From: JAITWN01 sp034002745
GTDB taxonomy: Bacteria > Pseudomonadota > Gammaproteobacteria > SZUA-140
DNA length: 20,249 nucleotides
Reading direction: 5' to 3'
Assembly: GCA_034002745.1 (NCBI GenBank)
Contig: JAVEZY010000039.1
Coordinates: 1-20,249 of the forward strand
In this document: positions 15,078 through 20,249 of the stretch, in pieces
Layout of the letters: every line of letters begins with the position of its first letter
Position numbering within the stretch: the stretch's first letter is position 1
Program-made: the position numbers and the translations under genes
Notes under the pieces: generated by a model
The model's input: the letters and a program-made list of their open reading frames with translations, nothing else
The model's database searches: none
What the model was told of the DNA's origin: nothing

Positions 15078-15180
15078 ATGCCATCCCCTCGTTCCGTCCA
15101 TCCCCAGGATGACCTGACGCCGCGTCAGCGAGAGATTCTCGACTTCATCCGCAATCGCCTGACGGAGGGCGGCGCGCCGC
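15078..15180 (+). pseudogene. lexA: lexA, first ~34 codons, cut by an IS21-family element
   Basis: MPSPRSVHPQDD is followed by LTPRQREILDFIRNRLTEGG, the first helix of the LexA winged-helix DNA-binding domain. A CGGAG ribosome-binding site precedes the ATG. The match stops at 15180, exactly where the IS21 element begins with TGTTAAC. The rest of the domain and the whole Ser-Lys protease domain are missing, so no repressor is made. The remainder of lexA is not on the other side of the IS (an unrelated tnpA is), so DNA was lost or exchanged there. It could come from a chromosomal lexA or from a lexA2/imuAB-type mutagenesis cassette. Confidence 0.75.
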
Positions 15181-15235
15181 TGTTAACGGCGTTCAGTTTT
15201 CGTAGAAATCTGGCGTCGACGCGTTGGCGGCGAAG
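15181..15235. repeat. IS21 left terminal repeat region
   Basis: TGTTAACGGC at the tip matches the right tip in 9 of 10 bases. Internal motifs AAATCTGGCG (about 15207) and GTTGGCGGCGAAGG (about 15223) match the right-end copies AAATTTGGCG and TTTGGCGGCGAAG, giving the nested terminal repeats to which IstA binds in this family. Confidence 0.75.
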
Positions 15236-15571
15236 GTAAGTAAGCCGGGTTTCTTGTTGACGAAGGTGGTGAGGCAGGCGTGGTGATGGGGGCGCTGCAA
15301 GGAGCCCGGAGGGCGACTGGAAGCGCCCCCATCACGGCGGCGGGATGGGCCGTGTCACATCGGGGAGAGGGACGGTGTTGAGGTCGACGTAGCGTCAGCG
15401 GCGCCGATGCGGTAGAAAGCCGAGCGGCCGGTGGAAACGCAGGCGCGATACCGGTCCCAACCGCCAAGCCAGTTCCGATATCGCGCCCCGCAGCCCCGAC
15501 GGGCGACGTTGCACGCGAAGTATTCCACACAAGCGGACGTCCCCGGTGAACCCCATTGGCCATGTGGGCCA
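15236..15571. other. Leader region of the IS21 element; no gene identified
   Basis: About 335 bp between the terminal repeats and the first ORF. The frame of the Cys-rich ORF stays open back to an ATG at 15431, but those residues look like ordinary open GC-rich frame. The region ends in a perfect hairpin that covers the preferred start codon. No other gene or clear promoter was recognised. Confidence 0.5.
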
Positions 15572-15575
15572 ATGG
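15553..15575 (+). promoter_or_regulatory. Perfect hairpin over the start codon of the IS21 Cys-rich ORF
   Basis: CCATTGGCC, ATGTG, GGCCAATGG: two perfect 9-base arms with a 5-base loop. The ATG at 15572 is inside the 3' arm. In mRNA this would bury the start, so translation would depend on unfolding, a plausible way to keep transposition genes quiet when read from outside promoters. It could also be a DNA binding palindrome. Confidence 0.5.
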
Positions 15576-15991
15576 ACCTTCCCGGAAGACGCTACCTGTG
15601 CGTCGGCTGCCGCACGGCCGTGCTCATTTGCAGCCACTGTGATCGCGGCCAGCGCTACTGCACCCCGAGGTGTGCCGACGAGGCACGCCGGCGATCTGTC
15701 CGTGCCTCGGGTTGCCGCTATCAAGACAGCATGCGCGGCCGTCACGCCCACGCCGAACGCCAGCGTCGTTACCGGGCCCGACAGCAGAAAGTGACGCATC
15801 AGGGTTCCCCGCCCGGGGTCGCGCCTGATCAACTCCCGTCCGAACCGACGGTGCCGGTCACACCGGTGCTCTGGCAGTGCTGTCGTTGCCGTCGTCCGTT
15901 GCCGGACTGGGTGCGCCAGGGCTTTTTGCTCCGTCGGATTCGCCGTAGCCCACCCGACCGGAGAATGCATGGCCCTCACCCCCGAGATTGA
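15572..15991 (+). CDS. Small Cys-rich (zinc-finger-like) protein encoded before istA in an IS21-family element
   Basis: A 139-residue protein with a cysteine cluster at residues 10-34: C10-x2-C13-x6-C20-x2-C23-x6-C30-x3-C34 (YLCVGC, ICSHC, YCTPRC), a layout like HIT/MYND-type zinc knuckles. A basic Arg-rich stretch follows (HAEAQRRYR-like, about 55-70), and a second CRC motif lies near residue 100. It could bind zinc and nucleic acid. I recall similar unnamed proteins beside IS21-type transposases, but no function is known to me. Its end overlaps the istA start by 23 nt, so it belongs to the same transcript. ATG 15572 is preferred over the in-frame ATG 15431 because the conserved-looking part begins there. 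Confidence 0.65.
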   Translation: MDLPGRRYLCVGCRTAVLICSHCDRGQRYCTPRCADEARRRSVRASGCRYQDSMRGRHAHAERQRRYRARQQKVTHQGSPPGVAPDQLPSEPTVPVTPVLWQCCRCRRPLPDWVRQGFLLRRIRRSPPDRRMHGPHPRD

Positions 15992-17468
15992 AGCGCAGAT
16001 CCAGCGCTATTACCACGCCGAACGCTGGCGCATCGGCACCATCGCCGCGCAACTGCACGTGCATCGTGACAGTGTCGCCCGTGTCCTCTCCCAAGCGGGA
16101 TTGCCGGCCCTGGGATCTGTCCGCCGTCCCTCGGCGATCGATCCTTACCTGCCGTTCATCCTGGAGACCTTGGTGCAGTTTCCGCGCTTGCGCGCCTCGC
16201 GCCTGTACGACATGGTCAAGGCGCGCGGTTACCCCGGACGTCCGGATCACTTCCGCCACCTGATCGCCCGTCACCGACCCCGCCCGAGCCCGGAAGCCTA
16301 CCTGCGTCTGCGCACCTTGCCGAGCGAACAGATGCAGATCGACTGGGCTCACTTCGGTCACCTGGAGATCGGTCGGGCCCGCCGGCCCTTGATGGGGTTC
16401 GTCGCCGTCCTGTCCTGGTCGCGGCAGATCTTCCTGCGCTTCTACCTCGGCGCCCACATGGAGAATTTCCTGCGCGGCCATGTCGCTGCCATGGCCGCCT
16501 GGGGCGGTTGCCCGCGGGTCGCCCTGTACGACAATCTCAAGAGCGCGGTCCTCGAGCGCCAGGGGCCGGTCATCCGCTTTCACCCGACGCTGCTCGCCCT
16601 GTCCGCCCACTACCGCTTCGAGCCACGGCCGGTGGCGGTGGCGCGGGGAAATGAGAAGGGGCGCGTCGAGCGGGCAATCCGCTATATCCGCGACGCCTTC
16701 TTCGCCGGCCGAAGCTTCAAGGATCTGATTGATCTGAATGCGCAGGCCGACGCGTGGGTCCTCGGGCCTGCCGGCGAACGGCGCTGCCCGGAGGACGAAA
16801 CGCTGACCGTCAGCGAGGCCTTCGCCCAGGAACGGGACCGCCTGCTGACGCTGCCGGGGGACGCCTTCCCGACCGACGAGGTCAAGGCCGTGTCCGCCGG
16901 CAAGACGCCGTACGTGCGCTTCGACCTCAACGACTACTCGATCCCGCATACGTGCGTGGCGCGCACGCTCACCGTCGCCGCCAGCCTGGATCAGGTGCGC
17001 ATCCTCGACGGCCAGACGGTGATCGCGGCGCACCCGCGCAGTTATGACCGACGGCAACAGATCGAGCTCCCCGAGCACATCGCAACTTTGCTCGAGCACA
17101 AGCATCAGGCCGGCGCGCATCGTGGCACTGACCAGCTGGTTCAGGCGGTGCCGACGAGCCGGGAGCTGCTCAGAGAAGCCGCGGAGCGCGGCGAGCCGCT
17201 GGGACGGACCGTCCGCGCGCTGATCGACCTCCTGGAGCGGTACGGCGTCGCCGAGCTCACGGCGGCGGTGACCGACGCCCTGAGGCGTGGCGTGCCGCAC
17301 CCCAATGCGGTTCGACTGGCGCTCGAGCGGCGCCGGCAGGCGCAGGCCGAACCGCCGCCGCTGGCGGTGCGCTTGCCGGAGCACGTGAAACGGCGGGACG
17401 TCCCGGTGCGTCCCCACAACCTCGACGACTACGATCAACTGATGGAGTGCCCGCATGGCGACGCCTGA
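15969..17468 (+). CDS. istA: IS21-family transposase IstA
   Basis: A 499-residue DDE transposase that cuts and joins the IS ends. A helix-turn-helix is visible at about residues 20-44 (IGTIAAQLHVHRDSVARVL). The rve-type catalytic core follows, with D125 (QIDWAHFG), D188 (ALYDNLKSAV) and E234 (NEKGRVERAI). The C-terminal region (about 300-400) includes the PYVRFDLNDYSIPH segment typical of IstA. The length is normal for the family. ATG 15969 has GGAG six bases upstream. Its end overlaps istB by 14 nt, which normally couples the two proteins. No disabling change is visible, so it may be functional. Confidence 0.93.
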   Translation: MALTPEIEAQIQRYYHAERWRIGTIAAQLHVHRDSVARVLSQAGLPALGSVRRPSAIDPYLPFILETLVQFPRLRASRLYDMVKARGYPGRPDHFRHLIARHRPRPSPEAYLRLRTLPSEQMQIDWAHFGHLEIGRARRPLMGFVAVLSWSRQIFLRFYLGAHMENFLRGHVAAMAAWGGCPRVALYDNLKSAVLERQGPVIRFHPTLLALSAHYRFEPRPVAVARGNEKGRVERAIRYIRDAFFAGRSFKDLIDLNAQADAWVLGPAGERRCPEDETLTVSEAFAQERDRLLTLPGDAFPTDEVKAVSAGKTPYVRFDLNDYSIPHTCVARTLTVAASLDQVRILDGQTVIAAHPRSYDRRQQIELPEHIATLLEHKHQAGAHRGTDQLVQAVPTSRELLREAAERGEPLGRTVRALIDLLERYGVAELTAAVTDALRRGVPHPNAVRLALERRRQAQAEPPPLAVRLPEHVKRRDVPVRPHNLDDYDQLMECPHGDA

Positions 17469-18210
17469 CCCCCGCCGCCAACGGGCGGCCACCTTGCAGT
17501 TGCACGGCGTCCTGGCCCATTGGGCCGAGTGTGCCGAGCAGCCCTGGCTCGAGCCTTTGCTCTGCTGGGAGGAAACCGAACGCGCCCGCCGCTCGCTCGA
17601 GCGACGGCTGCGCTGCGCGCATATCGGCCGCTTCAAGCCGCTGGCCGATTTCGACTGGGGTTGGCCTGCGCAGTGCGATCAGCGCGCGATCGCCGAGCTG
17701 ATGACGCTGGACTTCCTGCGCTCGCCCGCGAATGCCATCCTCGTCGGCAGCAGCGGCCTGGGCAAGACGATGATTGCCCAGAACATCGCGCATCAGGCGG
17801 TCTTGCAGGGGCACACGGTGTTGTTCGCCACCGCCGGGCAGTTGCTCGGCGACCTGGCCGGCCTCGACAGCGATTCGGCGCTGCGCTACCGGCTACGCCG
17901 CTATGCGGCACCCGATCTCCTTGTAATCGACGAGGTCGGATATCTGTCGTACTCGAACCGCCACGCCGATCTGCTCTTCGAGTTGATCAACCGGCGTCAC
18001 GAGAAAAAGAGCACCTTGATTACAACGAACAAGTCGTTCTCGGAATGGTCGGAAGTGTTCCCCAACGCCAGCTGCGTCGTGGCCATGATCGACCGCCTCG
18101 TGCATCACGCCGAGATCATCGCCCTCAAGGGGGAATCCTACCGGCGCAAGGAGGCGCAGGAGCATGCCGCCGCCAGATCCAGCAAGCGCAAGGCGAAGGG
18201 GGCGCCGTGA
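17455..18210 (+). CDS. istB: IS21-family helper ATPase IstB
   Basis: A 251-residue AAA+ ATPase that, in IS21, assembles on target DNA and stimulates IstA. Walker A is GSSGLGKT (98-105) and Walker B LLVIDE (155-160). A sensor-like LITTNKSF (188-195) and the family's IDRLVHHAEII segment (212-222) follow. The length matches IstB proteins. The start overlaps istA by 14 nt and the stop overlaps the next ORF by GTGA, so translation is probably coupled along the whole element. It appears intact. Confidence 0.93.
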   Translation: MATPDPRRQRAATLQLHGVLAHWAECAEQPWLEPLLCWEETERARRSLERRLRCAHIGRFKPLADFDWGWPAQCDQRAIAELMTLDFLRSPANAILVGSSGLGKTMIAQNIAHQAVLQGHTVLFATAGQLLGDLAGLDSDSALRYRLRRYAAPDLLVIDEVGYLSYSNRHADLLFELINRRHEKKSTLITTNKSFSEWSEVFPNASCVVAMIDRLVHHAEIIALKGESYRRKEAQEHAAARSSKRKAKGAP

Positions 18211-18419
18211 AACGACCTCATCAACCGTCCGGCCTGCACCGCGGCCTCGAACTGCTCATCGATCCCCAGTGGTCGCCCGAGCAGGCGTTGGCGGTCATCG
18301 AGTTGCTCGATGATCTGCGCGACCGCATCTGGTCGCACTACGAACTCGCGCTGGTGACCAAGCTCCGCGAGGAGCGCGTTACCCACCGCGACGTCGGGAT
18401 CAACGATCCGCCGTTCTAA
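18207..18419 (+). CDS. 70-residue conserved-looking ORF after istB
   Basis: It starts with GTG at 18207, overlapping the istB stop as GTGA, and ends TAA at 18419. The product contains LHRGLELLIDPQWSPEQALAV then IELLDDLRDRIWSHYELAL: small, helical and acidic, without cysteines or membrane segments. I have seen similar unnamed proteins next to IS21-type genes, which suggests it travels with the element, but I cannot assign a role. The tight overlap and the terminator-like hairpin right after it support a real gene rather than a chance frame. Confidence 0.65.
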   Translation: MKRPHQPSGLHRGLELLIDPQWSPEQALAVIELLDDLRDRIWSHYELALVTKLREERVTHRDVGINDPPF

Positions 18420-18442
18420 CCCGACCCAACACCCTCAATCCT

Positions 18443-18470
18443 CAGGGGCCCCCGTGGCCCCTGTTTCGTT
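18443..18470 (+). terminator. Rho-independent terminator-like hairpin after the IS21 genes
   Basis: CAGGGGCC, CCCGT, GGCCCCTG: an 8-base perfect GC-rich stem with a 5-base loop, followed by TTTCGTT. It lies 24 bp after the last stop and before the right terminal repeats. The T-run is interrupted, so termination may be partial. It would also limit read-through into the flanking tnpA remnant. Confidence 0.6.
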
Positions 18471-18472
18471 CA

Positions 18473-18539
18473 CTTCGCCGCCAAATTCCGCCGCCATTTA
18501 TTGCCGCCAAATTTATGCGGATTTACGCAGCCGCTAACA
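18473..18539. repeat. IS21 right terminal repeat region
   Basis: Read on the minus strand from 18539: TGTTAGCGGC at the tip, then three spaced copies of a GGCGGC-centred motif (AAATTTGGCGGCAA, AAATGGCGGCGG, AATTTGGCGGCGAAG). The left end has two such copies. Asymmetric multiple terminal repeats are normal in the IS21 family. The tip marks the exact border with the tnpA remnant. Confidence 0.78.
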
Positions 18540-20126
18540 CGTACAGCCGTACTGAGCGCGAGCTCATCAACGCCCGCCGAAGCAACGCCCACAAGCTGGG
18601 TCTGGCACTGCACATAGGTTTCTTGCGCTTGAGCGGGCGCCTGCTGAATTCGGTGCGCATCGTTCCGACAACCCTGTGGCGCCATCTGGGTGACGAAATC
18701 GGCATCACTGCTGTTGAACTGGCATCCCTGCGAGCCCTGTATGTTCGCGGTCGAACCCTCTTTGACCATCAACAACTGGCCTGTGATGTCCTGGGGTTTC
18801 ATTGGATGACGGAGCACCAACGTCGCGCCCTGGTACGCACCCTGCGCGATGAGGTGGCCCGCTGCGCCGATCGGGATCAATTGCTCGTATTCGCTCGGCG
18901 CTGGTTGTATCAAAGCAAGATCCTGATCCTGCGCGACCGTGACATCCGTGTCCTGGTCACAGCGGCGCTGGGACAACTCGAAGAAGAAACAGCCAAAACG
19001 ATTGCGGCATCTGTGCTGCCCGAACAACTGGTGCGCTGGCGGGATGCCATGGCCGCATTGCGCCCGGATGGGCAAACCCAGCAGAGCTGGTTGTGGTCGG
19101 CACCGGCCAAACACTCAACCAAACAAATTGGCGAGGTGTTCGAGCGAATCGAACTGCTGTACGCCCTGAATGTCCACAAACACCTGGACGACCTGTCCGG
19201 TCTCATTGTGCGGCGCTATGCACGCCGCCTGGCTTCAAGGCCTCCCTCGGTGGGGGCCAGGATCAAAGAACCCGCTCGCACAGTGGAGGTTGGCTGCTTT
19301 TTACGGCACTGCCTGTTTACCAGCACAGACCAAGCTATCTTGATGGTTCAGCGGCGCGTTGCCGATCTTTGGCGCACGGTCGCAGCAGGTGTCACGGAGA
19401 CGGTCAATTGGGCTGACCTGTACAAGACATTGCTGGCAGAGCTGGCTGGTTTGGTCGCCCAGGGTGAACTTCAAGACGCGGAGTTGCGGGCTCGAATTGT
19501 TGCCCTGCTCAGTGCCAGCCAGCAAGGCAAACCACCCAGCCGGGCCTCGGTGGTGCGTGAGCGTTTGTTTGACGCCATACGTCCCGTGCGCTCTTTGCTG
19601 GCCGAAATCACCAAGCTGCCCTGGCAGGCCAATAGCGAGCACCCGGTGACCACAGCCTTGGCCCAATTGACGAAACTGTACGCGGGCAAACTTCGCGAAC
19701 TACCTGCTGATGTCAGCGCCCCTCGCTTGGGTTCGGTCTGGAGCGGCGCGATTGCGGGTGCCGACCGGGAGCGCGCGTTTCGGGCCTTGGAGGTGGCCAC
19801 CCTGTTTTCATTGCGACGTGCCGTGCGCAACGGTTCGGTGTGGATTGAGCACAGCCTGAGCTTTCGTGGCCGCGCACGCCTGTTCTTCACTGATGCGCGC
19901 TGGCAGGAAGAAGCCAAACGGCACTATGCCCGACTGTCACTGCCAGCCAATGCATCCACACTTTTGAAGCCGTTGCTGGCCAAGGTACGCGCCGGCGTGG
20001 AGGCAGTGGCCGTCGCCGCGCGCAGCGGTGTGCTGCGCGTGGACGAAGAACTCCACCTTTCAGTATTGCCGGCAGAGGATGAAGATCCAGAGGTGATTAA
20101 GTTGAGGGCCAAACTTGACCTGAGGA
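18540..20126 (+). pseudogene. Diverged IS1071-like Tn3-family transposase, N-terminal half only
   Basis: About 529 codons of a Tn3-family TnpA related to, but not the same as, IS1071 TnpA: near the start ERELINARRSNAHKLGLAL against the IS1071-type AERDAINARR...HKLGLALHIGF. The true N-terminus is missing, replaced at 18540 by the IS21 end. At 20126 the gene is cut by the terminal repeat of the right IS1071, so a frame open to 20173 ends in about 16 non-native codons. Family transposases are about 970-1000 residues with the catalytic Asp/Asp/Glu in the last third, so all catalytic residues are absent. It represents an older transposon that received two later insertions. Confidence 0.85.
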
Positions 20127-20236
20127 GGGGTCTCCTCGTTTTCAGTGCAATAAGTGACGGTACGAAAAGCTAGCACTGGCGCGGAGGTGGTGTTGGTAGA
20201 TCGTTGATTTCATTGACTTTCCTGTTCACTTTCAAA
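20127..20236. repeat. IS1071 terminal inverted repeat (right copy, IRR)
   Basis: Partner of the repeat at 75-184. The outer GGGG faces the tnpA remnant at 20126. The match with the left copy ends about base 106-107, just before the putative tnpA stop. Confidence 0.87.
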
Positions 20237-20249
20237 TCTGCGATTCGTG
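20232..20249 (-). CDS. tnpA: IS1071 transposase, last codons (runs off the window)
   Basis: On the minus strand the final 18 bases read as five codons (HESQI) and TGA, placed where the tnpA 3' end of IS1071 should meet its terminal repeat. The assignment rests mainly on position; the peptide is too short to recognise with certainty. Confidence 0.5.
   Translation of the reverse strand, partial: HESQI

Larger units (their letters stand above)
15181..18539 (+). mobile_element. IS21-family element with four genes (~3.36 kb)
   Basis: The left end is TGTTAACGGC at 15181. The right end, read inward on the minus strand from 18539, is TGTTAGCGGC. Both ends carry internal repeats of an AAATnTGGCGGC-type motif, as in IS21-family elements. 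Inside are a Cys-rich ORF, istA, istB and a 70-codon ORF, all overlapping. This is longer than the usual 2.0-2.6 kb because of two extra ORFs and a ~390-bp leader. The six bases outside each end differ (CGCCGC left, CGTACA right) and the flanking genes differ, so no target duplication is seen and a deletion or recombination followed insertion. Confidence 0.85.
20127..20249 (-). mobile_element. IS1071, right copy, end distal to the tnpA start
   Basis: From 20127 the plus strand reads GGGGTCTCCTCGTTTTCAG and continues with the same ~107-base repeat found, inverted, at the left border. The sequence inside the repeat differs from that inside the left copy (which is the tnpA start), so this is the other end of the element. 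The right IS1071 therefore has the same orientation as the left one. It continues beyond the window. Confidence 0.88.

Noticed and set aside
15078..15239. A small complete protein starting with LexA-like residues
   Set aside because: The frame after 15180 is IS21 terminal sequence, so the open stretch is accidental.
18515..20173. A complete 552-residue protein
   Set aside because: Its first codons are IS21 terminal repeat and its last ~16 are IS1071 terminal repeat; the middle is a transposase fragment.
1..20249. CRISPR arrays, tRNA or rRNA genes, replication origin
   Set aside because: No short spaced repeats, clover-leaf sequences, rRNA segments, iterons or rep genes noticed on either strand.

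Overview
The window is almost the whole inside of an IS1071-bounded segment. The last ~110 bases of one IS1071 end at position 184, and another IS1071 begins at 20127. Both tnpA genes appear to read leftward, so the two copies lie in direct orientation, as in a class I composite transposon, with about 19.9 kb between them. The cargo looks like sphingomonad (alphaproteobacterial) catabolic DNA: TonB-dependent receptors, a periplasmic PQQ/haem c alcohol dehydrogenase, a GabD-like aldehyde dehydrogenase and acyl-CoA enzymes. The surrounding mobile DNA has other origins. A lexA promoter fragment carries CTGT-N8-ACAG SOS boxes, the beta/gammaproteobacterial type, so the segment is a mosaic, probably a plasmid or other accessory region of a pollutant-degrading strain. 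The host is an inference from gene families; no RNA gene or replicon gene is present.

Layout, left to right. 1-184: end of the left IS1071. 185-~1500: IS1182-type transposase that has lost its N-terminus at the IS1071 border and itself cuts a TonB receptor. 1494-13339: catabolic block, all on the minus strand. In transcription order it holds a CoA-transferase C-terminal fragment, a crotonase-family protein, an acyl-CoA dehydrogenase, a ~270-bp gap, a complete TonB receptor, an aldehyde dehydrogenase with a candidate promoter, a PQQ dehydrogenase, a periplasmic VOC-fold protein, then a second PQQ dehydrogenase, a second VOC protein and the stump of another TonB receptor. ~13340-15000: IS91-type (HUH) transposase. 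15003-15180: two SOS boxes and the first ~34 codons of lexA. 15181-18539: an unusually long IS21-family element with four overlapping genes. 18540-20126: remnant of an older, diverged IS1071-like tnpA. 20127-20249: right IS1071 end.

The most striking feature is a direct tandem duplication of 2769 bp (1622-4390 and 4391-7159) with no difference noticed. Its junction fuses, in frame, the signal peptide and first 40 codons of the TonB receptor to codon 19 of the PQQ dehydrogenase. The locus therefore has one native and one signal-swapped dehydrogenase, plus two VOC genes.

Likely cooperation (inference): an outer-membrane receptor imports a hydroxylated substrate; the periplasmic quinohaemoprotein oxidises the alcohol; the cytosolic aldehyde dehydrogenase makes the acid; CoA transfer, acyl-CoA dehydrogenation and the crotonase then process the acyl-CoA. 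The substrate cannot be named from sequence. The CoA-transferase and one TonB receptor are broken, so the pathway here is incomplete or depends on genes elsewhere.
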